From Streptomyces toxytricini (GTDB lineage Bacteria; Actinomycetota; Actinomycetes; Streptomycetales; Streptomycetaceae), in assembly GCF_014649915.1 (NCBI RefSeq), contig NZ_BMTY01000005.1, positions 302,979-366,978 on the forward strand: 64,000 nucleotides of DNA, in the 5' to 3' direction. Position numbers and translations under genes: made by a program. Positions 15,416-24,494 of the stretch are shown here, piece by piece. The notes beneath the pieces were generated by a model. The model searched no databases, had not been told where the DNA came from, and saw nothing but the letters and a program-made list of their open reading frames with translations. How positions within the stretch are numbered: position 1 is the stretch's first letter; each line of letters begins with the position of its first letter.

Positions 15416-16018
15416 ATGGTGAGGATCCTCCTGGTCGGAGCGGGCGGCACGCTCGGCGGCGCGGTACGCGCGGCGCTGTCGGAACGCGGACACGAGGTGG
15501 TCGGCGTCGGCCGCACCGGCGGCGACCTGGTCGCCGACGTCACCGACCCGGAGGCCGTCGCCCGTCTGTACGCGCAGGCCGGCCCGCTGGACGCAGTCGC
15601 GGTCGCCGCGGGCGACGCCGTCTTCCGCCCGCTCGCCGAACTGACCGCCGACGACATCGCGGCGACCCTGCGCGGCAAGGCGCTCGGCCAGCTGGAACTC
15701 GTCCGCCAAGGCGCCCGGCACGTGGCGCCGACCGGCTCGTTCACGCTGATCAGCGGCATCCTCACCGAGGAGCCGATCCCCGCCGGAGCGGCCGCCTCCG
15801 CGGCGAACGGCGCCGTCGAGGCCTTCGTCCGCGCCGCCGCGATCGAACTCCCGCCCCAGCGCATCAACGCGATCAGCCCCACCGTCGCCGAGGAGTCCCT
15901 CCCCGCGTACGCCCCGTTCTTCCCCGGAATGGAACCGGTCCCCGCCTCCCGCGTGGCCACGGCATACGTCCGCTCGATCGAGGGCGCCCAGACGGGCCGG
16001 ATCTACCGCGTCCACTGA
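15416..16018 (+). CDS. Atypical short-chain dehydrogenase lacking the catalytic Tyr
   Basis: 200 residues with a good Rossmann start (VGAGGTLGGAV) and the closing RINAISPTVAEES segment of short SDRs. The segment where YxxxK should occur reads AAASAANGAVEAF, with neither Tyr nor Lys, so it belongs to the SDR subgroup with an NGA-ExF motif in place of the canonical pair. It may still bind NAD(P) but its chemistry is unclear. It is divergent from the LysR gene and is its probable target. Confidence 0.75.
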   Translation: MVRILLVGAGGTLGGAVRAALSERGHEVVGVGRTGGDLVADVTDPEAVARLYAQAGPLDAVAVAAGDAVFRPLAELTADDIAATLRGKALGQLELVRQGARHVAPTGSFTLISGILTEEPIPAGAAASAANGAVEAFVRAAAIELPPQRINAISPTVAEESLPAYAPFFPGMEPVPASRVATAYVRSIEGAQTGRIYRVH

Positions 16019-16255
16019 CGCCGGAGGTGGCGGCCTGCACCGCACCGCGGGGCCGAAGGCTGCTGAGGGCAGTGGCAGCCCGGGTCGACCGCCGCCGGCC
16101 ACGGGGCAGGGGAGGAGGGTCACCGAGGCAGACGACCGGTTCCTCCCCGGCCTGGGCGTGCGCCGTGGCAGCCTCGACCTCTTCACAATGCCTGCTTCGT
16201 GGAACCGTTCCCCGTCGACGCCGGTGACATCGATCACGATCACCATCCCGGTCCA

Positions 16256-16903
16256 CTAATCGGCAGGCTGCTCCGGCACGAGCCCGAAGTGGTACTCGGC
16301 GTGCGTGAGGAGTTCCTCCGTGAGCCGTACACCCGTCAGCTGCTCGGTGAGGGCAAGGACCGCCGCCTTGGCATCGGCGCTCGCACCCGTGCATACCCCG
16401 CCCTCAGCCAAGTCGAAGCCGATCTCCCGCATCATCGGGACCAACTCGTCCGGCGTGCTGCCGTACCTGCGCGTGGGCCATTCGAAGCCGGTTTGCAACT
16501 CGCCGTTCTCGTACCAGTCGAAGAGTTCGATCGGCTTGCCCCCGTTGGTGGAATGCGACACGGCCCGCCCGTTCAGTGACAGGGCGGGGAGGAACCGCGA
16601 CATGCCCGAGCTCCCGTCGAAGGCGAAGACGAGCGTCCATTCGCCGCCCCTACCCGGAACGGTGCAAGCACCTGCGATGAACGAGTCGTCCCAGTAATCT
16701 GTCGCATCCCGATGGTCCTCATGCTGCTCGACCAGTGCGTCCAGGCCCTCACCCGTTCCCTGCGGCTCGGCCTCCATCAGACGCAGCGCCTCTGCCGGGG
16801 CGATGCCACGGACGAGTGCCAGGCCGTATCCGCCCGCCATCGCGGCGCAGAACATCCGGGAGGAACGGATCCAGGCGTAATCCTGTGCAGTCACCGAAGT
16901 CAT
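16256..16903 (-). CDS. DUF6461 family protein
   Basis: 215 residues from ATG 16903 (MTSVTAQDYAWIRSS). The pattern of a YAWI start, a WTLVFAFDGSSG strand and FDWYENGE fits the actinobacterial DUF6461 family, small cytoplasmic proteins of unknown role found in many copies in Streptomyces. No signal peptide or membrane segment is seen. Base composition is slightly less GC-rich than the neighbours. No operon partner is evident; the region 16019-16255 between it and the SDR holds no gene. Confidence 0.6.
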   Translation of the reverse strand: MTSVTAQDYAWIRSSRMFCAAMAGGYGLALVRGIAPAEALRLMEAEPQGTGEGLDALVEQHEDHRDATDYWDDSFIAGACTVPGRGGEWTLVFAFDGSSGMSRFLPALSLNGRAVSHSTNGGKPIELFDWYENGELQTGFEWPTRRYGSTPDELVPMMREIGFDLAEGGVCTGASADAKAAVLALTEQLTGVRLTEELLTHAEYHFGLVPEQPAD

Positions 16904-17060
16904 GCACCGAAGCCTGCCTCCCGGCACTGACACGCCGGCCGCACTCGGCCACGGGTGCAGGGCCCGGACACGGCGCCCGCCGATCGGCCCGCGCCTTGAG
17001 GAGCGCCAACGCGACTGCCCGGGCCGCGAGCGGCAGCCGCCGGCGCGGCCCGGGACCCGG

Positions 17061-18254
17061 CTACCCGGCCGCCGTCGCCGCGTCGGCCTGGTGGCCGGCG
17101 GTCGTCCGCGGGCCGTCCGGGATGTGGAGGACCGCTGCCGCGCCCGCCAAGACCGCCGCCCCGAGGGGGAAATAGCCCTGCTGCGGCACGGTGTCGGTGC
17201 GCGTACGGGCCGAGCCGGCCCCGGGGGCCGCGGTCAGCCCCCACTCTGAGCCCTCCGCCCGCCGCTGCAGCAGCCCCTCGTACGTGTCCGGCTCCGGCTC
17301 GCCCAGGCCGATCGCCGCGCTGCGGCCCAGGCTGCCGGCGACGAACGCGTACTCCGCGCCCAGCAGGGCCCCCACCACCGCGCCGGCACCGGACCAGGTG
17401 AGGTCCGCGTCCCCCAGCCGCATGCTGCTCGGCGGCCGCTGGAGGTGGAGGTTGTGCGCGCAGACCAGCGTCGGACCCCGCCCGGCCTCGGCGGCGCGGA
17501 TGGCGAGCAGGTTCTCCGCCATCAGCCCGTCCCGCACGGCGAGCAGCCCCCGCACCCGCTCCGGCTGGTCCATGGGCCGCGCCGCCTGCCGGTGGTAGCG
17601 CAACAGGCCGCGCCCCGCGGCGAGGTGGACGCCCGCCCGGTGCCACTCCTCCCGTGACGTGGCCGCGATCCGCTCCGGCGCGCGCGCGTACAGTGCGCCC
17701 CACAGGTCGTCGGCGAGCGCCAGCAGCGCCGTGGTCGCCGGCTCGGCCCCCGGCGAGGCCGCCGCGTCCAGGACCGCCTCCGGGCGGCTCCACCGCGCGT
17801 CGTCGCCGGCCAGCTCCGCGAGGTCCGCGCCGAGGTCCAGGCCCAGGTGGGCGCGCGCGTGCTCCAGGTACGGGCGCGGACTGGGCGCGCTCATGGACTC
17901 CGTCGGCGCGTCGAAGCCGTGGAAGGCGAGCCGCTCCTGCGGGGGCCGGTTCCGGTTGTACGCGTGCATCCACGCGACGAGCCGCCGGTTGGCCGCCGAC
18001 TCCCCCCAGCCGTGGCTGAACCCCTCGCGCATCACCGCGTCGAGGGTCCCCCGCCCCTTGCGGACGTAGTCGTCGACGGCGAGCGCGGCCACTCGGTCGA
18101 CCTCCAGGGCGACCGACCGGAAGCCGATCCCGGCGAGCTGCCCGAACAGGTCGTTGCGGACCCACCCGAAGGCGGGTTCAAGGTGCGTCGGCTCTCCCAG
18201 GCCCAGCAGGGCGCACGACGCAGGGACGATTTCCCGGATGTCCTGACTCATCAT
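17061..18254 (-). CDS. Erythromycin esterase family hydrolase
   Basis: 397 residues from ATG 18254. The N-terminal motif GLGEPTHLEPAFGWVRNDL holds the family's metal-binding or catalytic Glu and His, and further family landmarks are ALEVDR, FHGFDAPTES and AHNLHLQR. Members include EreA/EreB, which open macrolide lactones, but most actinobacterial homologues have unknown substrates, so macrolide resistance is only a possibility. The gene is divergent from a double-MerR regulator across a short region holding a 16-bp palindrome, implying drug- or metabolite-inducible control. The last 100 residues are poorly conserved and Ala-rich. Confidence 0.8.
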   Translation of the reverse strand: MMSQDIREIVPASCALLGLGEPTHLEPAFGWVRNDLFGQLAGIGFRSVALEVDRVAALAVDDYVRKGRGTLDAVMREGFSHGWGESAANRRLVAWMHAYNRNRPPQERLAFHGFDAPTESMSAPSPRPYLEHARAHLGLDLGADLAELAGDDARWSRPEAVLDAAASPGAEPATTALLALADDLWGALYARAPERIAATSREEWHRAGVHLAAGRGLLRYHRQAARPMDQPERVRGLLAVRDGLMAENLLAIRAAEAGRGPTLVCAHNLHLQRPPSSMRLGDADLTWSGAGAVVGALLGAEYAFVAGSLGRSAAIGLGEPEPDTYEGLLQRRAEGSEWGLTAAPGAGSARTRTDTVPQQGYFPLGAAVLAGAAAVLHIPDGPRTTAGHQADAATAAG

Positions 18255-18304
18255 GTCCCGCAAGCGTATCTTTGAAAGCCCGGTGGAGGCTTTGCTCTCC
18301 ATTG

Positions 18305-18320
18305 GCCGTGTGCACACGGC
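18305..18320. promoter_or_regulatory. 16-bp perfect palindrome between esterase and MerR genes
   Basis: GCCGTGTGCACACGGC is exactly self-complementary and lies 36 bp before the regulator start and 50 bp before the esterase start. A dyad in this place is what a MerR-type dimer would bind to control the divergent promoters. Confidence 0.6.
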
Positions 18321-18356
18321 ACCGGAGTGCCCGAAGTCTCAAACAGCAGGGAAGCC

Positions 18357-19133
18357 ATGCGACCAGCCGACCTGGCCCGCGGGCACGGCATCTCCACCCA
18401 GGCCGTCCGCAACTACGAGCGCGACGGCTTCCTCCCGCCCGCCGAGCGCACCGCCAGTGGCTACCGCGTCTACACCCCGCTGCACGCGGCCGCACTGCGC
18501 ACCTTCCTCGCGCTCGTCGCCGCGTACGGGCACCAGCCGGCCGGCCGCATCATGAACGCCGTCCACCACGACTCCCTCGACGACGCCCTCGACGCCGTCG
18601 ACCGGGGCCACGCGCGGCTGCTGCGCGACCGGGAGACCCTCGCCGCCGTACGGCAGGCCGTCGGCCACCTCGCGGCGGAGCCTGCGCACTCCGCCCCCGG
18701 CCCACCCGCCCGGGCCGGCGGGCCCCTTACCGTCGGCGAACTCGCCCGCTGGCTCGGCGTCACCCCGGCGACCCTGCGCAACTGGGAGACCGCCGGGATC
18801 CTCGACCCCGCCCGCGAACCCGGCACCGGGTACCGCGTCTTCCGCGAGGCCGACGTACGCGACGCCGAACTCGCCCACCTCCTGCGGCGCGGCGGCTACC
18901 CCCTGGACCGCATCACCACGGTCGTCCGGCAGATCCGCGCGACCGCCCGCACCGGGACCGTCACCGGCGCGGGCGCCGACGCCCTCACCCGCGCCCTCGA
19001 CGACTGGCAGCGGCAGCTCACCGCGCGGGGCGTGGCCATGCTCACCGCAGCCGCCCGGCTCGGCGACTACCTGGCCCTCCGCGACGGCCCCGCCGGGCCG
19101 GACCCCGCCGACGCGGGGCCACCCGCCGAATGA
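18357..19133 (+). CDS. TioE-type double-MerR transcriptional regulator
   Basis: 258 residues from ATG 18357, with AGGGAAG five bases upstream. Two MerR-type helix-turn-helix units are visible: residues about 1-70 (LARGHGISTQAVRNYERDGFLPPAER) and about 122-190 (LTVGELARWLGVTPATLRNWETAGILDPAR), each followed by a TGYRV/SGYRVY wing. This duplicated layout is typical of the TioE family, named for a thiocoraline-cluster gene. The short linker between the units is Pro/Ala-rich. It is divergent from the erythromycin-esterase gene and probably senses the same compound. Confidence 0.82.
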   Translation: MRPADLARGHGISTQAVRNYERDGFLPPAERTASGYRVYTPLHAAALRTFLALVAAYGHQPAGRIMNAVHHDSLDDALDAVDRGHARLLRDRETLAAVRQAVGHLAAEPAHSAPGPPARAGGPLTVGELARWLGVTPATLRNWETAGILDPAREPGTGYRVFREADVRDAELAHLLRRGGYPLDRITTVVRQIRATARTGTVTGAGADALTRALDDWQRQLTARGVAMLTAAARLGDYLALRDGPAGPDPADAGPPAE

Positions 19134-19182
19134 ACGGCGGCCCCGGACGGGTCCCGGCCCCGGCAGACCCCCGGCGCGCCCG

Positions 19183-21558
19183 TCACGGGCCGTCGAACTC
19201 CGGCAGGGACGGCGCATGGCGGTACCACCGGGCGATCGCCGGATGCGTGAACGACCACCCCTCCGGCCCGACCCGCAGCACCTCCTGCGCGGACGCCTCG
19301 TCGAGCAGCCGGTACACCGCGTCCGGGGGCAGCCCCCACACGGCGAACCGGGACGAGACGACCGCCCGGAGCCAGTGCCCGGTCACGGTGGTGCCCGCCA
19401 GGAGCGGCACCAGCAGCACGCAGGCGCCCGAGGCGGCGAGCAGCAGCGCAAGGCACAGCACCAGCGCAAGGACCTCCCCGACGATCCACCGCTTCTTCGC
19501 GGGGCGCGCCACCTGCTCGGCGGACCACGCGGTGAAACCCAGCACCAGCGCGGCCCCCGTCAGGAACACGATGTCTGCGGCCGATTCCGGCACCGTCACC
19601 GCGAACAGCAGCACCAGCCCGCCCGGAACGCCCTTCAGCAACCCCTGCCAGACCCGCCCCACCGGGTCCCCGCGCGGCGCCCGCGGATCCAGCCGGTGCC
19701 GCTGGTACCCGTACCAGGCGAAGGCGGTGAGCACGCCCAGCAGGAACCACGCCGGCTCCATGCCCGAGTCGGACGTGCCGTACGGGGACCCGTAGTACGG
19801 GTCGCCGGCCCGGCCCTCGGACTCGTACATGTCCAGCATCAGCCACACGAGCATGCCGGTCACGGCCGCGTACGCGGCGGCCTGCCACCGGGAGGGCCGC
19901 CGCCCGCGGTAGAGCACCCGCAGGTCCCCGACCGGCCCGCCCTCCTCCTTCTCCCGGAACGCCAGCAGCCGCAGGGCCGCGTGGCGGCGCTGCTCCCGGA
20001 ACGGCCCCCGGTACTGGCGGTACGGCAGGTACGCGCCGAACAGGTGCCGCACCAGCCGGAGTTGCAGCGACTCCTCCGTCGCGTCCTCGGCGACCAGCTC
20101 CGCGGGGTCCGCGCGTCCGTCCGTGTACAGCAGCCGGGCGGCGCCGGCCAGTGTCGGGTCGGCGAGGACCGCGGCGGCCGGCAGGTCGGGCCGGGCCGCG
20201 AGCGCTTCCAGCACCGGAGCCCACTCCCGCTGCTTCGTACGGGAACGGGAGCTGCGCTGGATCCAGCCGTCGAGGTCGTCGGCGCCGAGGGGCCGCAGCC
20301 GGACCCCGGCGCTGCCGGCGATGACGGTGTCGGTCCGCTCCACCGTGTCGGTGAACTCCGCCCAGCCGCTGACCAGGACGAACGGCGCCTGCTCGGGCAG
20401 CCGGTTGAACAGGTGCAGCGCGCAGGCCCGCTGGCGCAGGGTGAGGCTGTCGAAGTCGTCGAGGATGGGCAGCAGGAGGTGCCTGCCGAGCAGGGTGCGG
20501 ACGTCCTCGGCGGTGCAGCCGGTGAGCGCGCCCGCGATCCAGGCCAGCAGGTCGTCGACCGGGCCCGGCCGGGGGCGCCAGCCGCGCAGCGACACCAGCA
20601 CGGGCACCGCGCCGGTGTCCGCCGAGGTGAGCAGGCGGGTGCCGAGGTGGCGGGCGAGCTGGGTCTTGCCGGAGCCGCGGTCACCGAGAACGAGCAGGCG
20701 CCGGCCGCGGACGAGGGCGTGGACCTCCGCGATCTCGTCGTAGCGCCCGCCGAGGTCGGGGGCGTCGGGGCCCGCATCGGTGAAGTCCGGGCCGACGGTG
20801 GTGTAGCGCAGGCGGATCGGCGCCGGGTGGGCGGCCACGCCCCAGGGGCGCCGGTCGGGGGCGAGGGTCCGCCAGGCGTCCCGCTCCAGGGAGCCCGGGC
20901 CCGGGCCGTCCGGGCCGGCGGCGGCCTCCCGGCCGGCGGGGACGGCGGGGACGGCGGGGGCGGCGGCGGGGGTGGCCGCCGGGTGCGCCGGGTCGGCGGG
21001 GTCCGCGGGGTGCGGCGGGCCGGCGGGGCCCGCGGCCAGGGCGGCGGCCGCCGCCTCGCCGGCCGCCGGGCCGGCCGGGGCGGGGGCCGGGAGCGGGGCC
21101 GGGGCCGGGGTCGGCCCCGGCAGGCCGCAGGCCGGGATGCCGCCGCCGACGGGGAAGGGGTCCGTACACGGGTCGAAGCGGGCTCCGCGCGGGCCCGCGG
21201 ATGGGGCGGCGCCCCTCGGTCCCGGCGGCGGCCCGGCGGCCGGACCCTCCTGCGGCGGGACGGTCCGCGCCCACTGGTGCTCCGCCCGGGCCCGCGCCCA
21301 ACGGGCCTGCCACAGGTCGAGGTTGGCCTCCGGGTCGCACGCCTGCACCCACGCCCGTACGAGCTCCCAGCGCGGCAGGCTCCGCCCCGACGCGGCGGCG
21401 CTGAGCGCACCCTTGCTCCAGTTGACGTCCGTGGAGAGGCGGGCCAGGGTCAGCCCGGCCGCGGCACGGAGCCCGCGCAGTTCCCGCGCGAGCTCCGCCA
21501 GGGCCGGGACGCTCGTGTCGAGCGGCTGTTCGGGCCGCCCGCGCCGTCCCGTCGCCAT
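19183..21558 (-). CDS. XRE-NACHT NTPase with C-terminal membrane helices
   Basis: 791 residues from ATG 21558. An XRE-like helix-turn-helix lies at about 20-90 (LTLARLSTDVNWSKGALSAAASGRSLPRWELV). A long Pro/Ala/Gly linker follows, then a STAND/NACHT ATPase: Walker A GDRGSGKT near 292 and Walker B LLLPILDDFDSL near 365. The last 270 residues contain about five hydrophobic helices and end in a short cytosolic tail. Some bacterial NACHT proteins act in anti-phage defence, but this HTH-NTPase-membrane layout also occurs in actinobacterial regulators of unknown function. It starts 4 bp after the stop of a tiny membrane protein gene, so the two are one unit. Confidence 0.8.
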   Translation of the reverse strand: MATGRRGRPEQPLDTSVPALAELARELRGLRAAAGLTLARLSTDVNWSKGALSAAASGRSLPRWELVRAWVQACDPEANLDLWQARWARARAEHQWARTVPPQEGPAAGPPPGPRGAAPSAGPRGARFDPCTDPFPVGGGIPACGLPGPTPAPAPLPAPAPAGPAAGEAAAAALAAGPAGPPHPADPADPAHPAATPAAAPAVPAVPAGREAAAGPDGPGPGSLERDAWRTLAPDRRPWGVAAHPAPIRLRYTTVGPDFTDAGPDAPDLGGRYDEIAEVHALVRGRRLLVLGDRGSGKTQLARHLGTRLLTSADTGAVPVLVSLRGWRPRPGPVDDLLAWIAGALTGCTAEDVRTLLGRHLLLPILDDFDSLTLRQRACALHLFNRLPEQAPFVLVSGWAEFTDTVERTDTVIAGSAGVRLRPLGADDLDGWIQRSSRSRTKQREWAPVLEALAARPDLPAAAVLADPTLAGAARLLYTDGRADPAELVAEDATEESLQLRLVRHLFGAYLPYRQYRGPFREQRRHAALRLLAFREKEEGGPVGDLRVLYRGRRPSRWQAAAYAAVTGMLVWLMLDMYESEGRAGDPYYGSPYGTSDSGMEPAWFLLGVLTAFAWYGYQRHRLDPRAPRGDPVGRVWQGLLKGVPGGLVLLFAVTVPESAADIVFLTGAALVLGFTAWSAEQVARPAKKRWIVGEVLALVLCLALLLAASGACVLLVPLLAGTTVTGHWLRAVVSSRFAVWGLPPDAVYRLLDEASAQEVLRVGPEGWSFTHPAIARWYRHAPSLPEFDGP

Positions 21559-21562
21559 GCCG

Positions 21563-21823
21563 CTACCGGCCGGCCGGCGGGACGACGGGACCGGCACCGT
21601 CCGCGTCGCCGCCGTCGCCGCCGGAGATGCGGCGGGCCAGCTCCAGGCCCGTCGTGGTGACCATCACGATCACCGCGAGGGACGTTCCCGGGTCCTGGCC
21701 GAGCACGGCCAGGACGGCGGTGGCCACGGCCACCACCACGACGACGACCACCTTCACGCGCACGGGGGAGGGGCGTACGCCCAGCCCCGGAACCCACCCA
21801 ACGGAAGCCACGGACATTCCCAT
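21563..21823 (-). CDS. Small two-helix membrane protein coupled to the NACHT gene
   Basis: 86 residues from ATG 21823, preceded by GGAGGA at a 7-base spacing. The core is two adjacent hydrophobic segments, a Val-rich one (VKVVVVVVVAVATAVLAVLG) and SLAVIVMVTTTGLELA, with a Gly/Asp-rich tail. No family recognised. The TAG stop is 4 bp before the NACHT start, so translation is coupled. A dedicated membrane partner for the multi-helix NACHT protein is the simplest reading, by inference from the spacing alone. Confidence 0.65.
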   Translation of the reverse strand: MGMSVASVGWVPGLGVRPSPVRVKVVVVVVVAVATAVLAVLGQDPGTSLAVIVMVTTTGLELARRISGGDGGDADGAGPVVPPAGR

Positions 21824-22307
21824 CACGGAATCCTCCGATCGAAGCAACGGTCCGGATCGAGGTGCGAAGCGCCTGCGCGAGCCCGCAGTTGGCGCTGCGG
21901 GCGGCCGCTCGACGGCCGGAAGCCGACGGGCGCCCACCCACCATGCCCGACCGCCGCCCTCCCCGGCACCGGCCCGAAAAATGCCCCTATGGTCCGCAGT
22001 ATCCGCTGATGCCCGACCAGGTGAACATGGCACCGCCCGGGCCGTCCGTCCGTGAACTATGCGCCTGCCGATGCGTCCTCGCAGCTCATGGCCACCCTGC
22101 GGGCGCGGCGGCGTTCACGAAGAAGAGACCGCACTGAACAACACCCCCTGTCGCGCATACTGCCCTCGGGGGCGCATCCGTGAAGATTCGCGCCCCTCCC
22201 GCGGGAGCCGACGGTCCGGATCCACGCACCGGCGGGGGCCGTTGGCGCGGCCCCCGCCCCTCCGCCCCGCACGCCGAACACCCGCCGGGGCGCACTCCGG
22301 CACCCGC
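21824..22307. other. Intergenic region between CPBP and NACHT units
   Basis: 484 bp without a convincing gene. The right part follows the CPBP stop and the left part should hold the promoter of the minus-strand small membrane protein/NACHT pair. A few short plus-strand frames (for example one starting at 22011) lack a ribosome binding site and family features. Confidence 0.5.
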
Positions 22308-23579
22308 TCAGGCGGGAAGGCCGGTGCCGGTGCCGGGGCCCGGCAGGCCCGACGGCTGCGGCCCGGGCGGCACCTCCAGCGGTGCCCCGGCCGGATCCGC
22401 GGGCCGGCGCGAGGCGATGCCGCGGGCCCGCGCCATCCGGTCGACGACCAGGCAGAACACCGGCGCGCTCACCAGCTCCACGACCAGCGCCTGCCACGGC
22501 GCGTCCGCGGCCGTCCCGGAGTCCGCCAACTGCCCGAGGGCGAGCGCGAGTCCGAACGACAGGACGTTGTTCGCCGTGTGCATGGCGATCACGGCCTCCA
22601 GGCCGCCGGTCCGCAGGACGAGCCACCCCCACCACAGCGCCGAGTACAGCAGCAGGAAGAAGCCGCTCCACCCGCCGAACCCGTGCGCCAGGGCGAACAG
22701 CACGGACGCCACGCACAGCCCGGGCCAGGGGGAGCGCAGGAAGCCGCCGAAGAACTGGACGAGCCAGCCGCGGAAGACGAACTCCTCGGCCGCGGCCTGG
22801 AACGGCACCAGCGCCGCGAACAACGCCAGCCCCACCAGCAGCCGCGTCATCCCGGGGACGTCGCCTTCGAAGACCTCGTCCCCGGCCTCCAGCCACTCCC
22901 ACAGCACGAGGACGCCCATCTGCACGGCCATGACCGGGAACGCCACGGCCGCGCACAGCCCGAGCCACCGCCACCGCATCCGCCCGACCACCGACAAGAC
23001 CGTCCCCGGCGGCCGCATCCCGCACCACAGCACGGCCAGCAGCACCACGGGGATGCCGATCGCCAGGCCGGTGAGCGCGAGCGCCTGGTCTGCGAGCGGG
23101 TCGGCCAGCAGCCGGTCGCTGCCGTCCTCGGGGGCCGGGCCGAAGCCGAGCGCCTGGCCGACCGCCATCCCGATCCCGACGAGCAGCACCATCGCGACCA
23201 TGAACAGCCCGGTCACGACCGCGAATTCGCCGAGGCGGTGCCACAGGCGCTGGCGTCCGTTGCGGGACTGCTCGTGGTACCGCGTCCCGGCCGGCGCGGC
23301 CACCCGCCGCGGCGGCTCCGGCTGTACCGGCCACCCCCAGGCCGCGGCAGGATGCGCATACGGCCCACCCTGCGCGGCCCCGCGGTACGGCTCCCCGCCC
23401 CCGAGCGGCGGGGCCCCGGAATGCGGCTGTGGCCCGCCGGGGTGCCCCTGTGGCCCGGCCGCCTGCCCGGGGGGCGCCCACGGGTCGCCCGCCGACCCGG
23501 GGGGTGCCCACGGGTCGCGGCCCTCCGGCCGCTCCCGCGCGGCGTCCGCCGCCCGGCCCGGCTCCGATATCTCCGACAC
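22308..23579 (-). CDS. CPBP family intramembrane metalloprotease
   Basis: About 423 residues taking GTG 23579, which has AAAGGGG eight bases upstream; GTG 23597 is an alternative start. Residues about 1-110 are a Pro/Gly-rich cytosolic tail with a repeated DPWAPPG motif. At least six membrane helices follow. The Abi/CPBP motifs are EExxxR as AAAEEFVFRG, FALAHG, and HTANN, which carry the predicted metal ligands. Homologues include eukaryotic Rce1 (CAAX prenyl protease 2) and bacteriocin self-immunity proteins; the substrate here is unknown. It is followed on the same strand, after a 484-bp gap, by the NACHT pair. Confidence 0.85.
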   Translation of the reverse strand: MSEISEPGRAADAARERPEGRDPWAPPGSAGDPWAPPGQAAGPQGHPGGPQPHSGAPPLGGGEPYRGAAQGGPYAHPAAAWGWPVQPEPPRRVAAPAGTRYHEQSRNGRQRLWHRLGEFAVVTGLFMVAMVLLVGIGMAVGQALGFGPAPEDGSDRLLADPLADQALALTGLAIGIPVVLLAVLWCGMRPPGTVLSVVGRMRWRWLGLCAAVAFPVMAVQMGVLVLWEWLEAGDEVFEGDVPGMTRLLVGLALFAALVPFQAAAEEFVFRGWLVQFFGGFLRSPWPGLCVASVLFALAHGFGGWSGFFLLLYSALWWGWLVLRTGGLEAVIAMHTANNVLSFGLALALGQLADSGTAADAPWQALVVELVSAPVFCLVVDRMARARGIASRRPADPAGAPLEVPPGPQPSGLPGPGTGTGLPA

Positions 23580-23666
23580 GGCCGAAGCCCCTTTCACTCG
23601 CCTCGCCCAGGACACCGCGATCACCGGCCCCGGCACGGCACACGGCCGCCCCGGCACCATAAGCGA

Positions 23667-24272
23667 TCACCCGCAGCACCCTCCCTGCCACCGGTGGGAG
23701 GGCCGATACCTGCCGTGCCGACACAGCCGAGGCGAGGACCGCTCGCGCCGGCACGGCGCGGTCGGGAGCCGGCCGGAGGTCGCGGGCGGATCCGAGGAGG
23801 CGGGCGCCGACCCGATGGAAGGGGACGGCGCGTCGGGAAGCGCGGGCGGCCCCTCCGCGACCGACGACATGCTGCGCCGGGCGGTGCACACCGCGACGAG
23901 TCCGCTCATCATTCCGCCCGCGGCCGAAACGGCAGCCATGGACACGTTCACCCAGTCGACCACCACATCGGACGCGTGGAAGTCATCAGTGGGCGTGAGC
24001 GGACCCTGCTCCTGGTGGGCCGTCGGCTTCAAGCCCCCTCCTCCACCGCCTGCGAATCCGGGTTCGGCGGAGAACCCCCAGACCACCAGGATCACCGCCG
24101 CCAGAGCCAGGCCGGCCACCGCGCCCGCCCACAGCCACCACACGCGCCTTGGCACGGCGCCGCCCCACGGCCGGTCGGCCGCCCCTTCGGCCTCCGCTGC
24201 CGGGCCGCTCCGGTTCAGGATGCCGGCCACTGAGTCCGAAAGGACGGTGAGGCGTCGACTTCTGGTGATCAT
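23667..24272 (-). CDS. Hypothetical membrane protein
   Basis: 201 residues from ATG 24272, chosen because GGAGGAG lies eight bases upstream; longer in-frame forms have no such site. One clear membrane helix (WWLWAGAVAGLALAAVILVVWGF) and a second, weaker segment (VVVDWVNVSMAAVSAAGGMMSGLVAV) flank a Gly-rich, His/Gln-containing loop. The C-terminus is basic and Pro/Ser-rich. No family recognised. It sits 87 bp upstream of the CPBP gene on the same strand and may share its transcript. Confidence 0.6.
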   Translation of the reverse strand: MITRSRRLTVLSDSVAGILNRSGPAAEAEGAADRPWGGAVPRRVWWLWAGAVAGLALAAVILVVWGFSAEPGFAGGGGGGLKPTAHQEQGPLTPTDDFHASDVVVDWVNVSMAAVSAAGGMMSGLVAVCTARRSMSSVAEGPPALPDAPSPSIGSAPASSDPPATSGRLPTAPCRRERSSPRLCRHGRYRPSHRWQGGCCG

Positions 24273-24377
24273 GCGAACTGCTCCTCCGAGGAGTGCCGGG
24301 GCCGCAGCGAGGACGGTCCTCCCGCCGCCCGCCGGTACGACTCCATTGCGCCCCGTCAGGCGCGGCGCGTCACGGCA

Positions 24378-24409
24378 CGGCATCCCGCGGCTTGACAGCC
24401 GAGATGCCG
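24378..24409 (-). terminator. Possible hairpin downstream of the TetR gene
   Basis: CGGCATC at 24378-24384 pairs with GATGCCG at 24403-24409, and inside it GGCT at 24389-24392 pairs with AGCC at 24397-24400. The bulged stem is placed just after the end of the minus-strand TetR gene at 24495. Confidence 0.4.
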
Positions 24410-24494
24410 CGCGCACGCGTCGGTCGGAGAAGGCTGCGGCCGCCGCCGACATCGTCGCCCCACCCCAGGTCGGCGACCCGCGCCGGAGGGACGC

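Noticed and set aside
22011..22137. Short plus-strand frame starting MPDQVNM
   Set aside because: No ribosome binding site, no homologue recognised, and it lies in a promoter-type interval.
22059..24233. A long plus-strand open frame opposite the CPBP gene
   Set aside because: It is Arg/Pro-rich with no domain, and the minus-strand frame holds the EExxxR, AHG and HTANN protease motifs.
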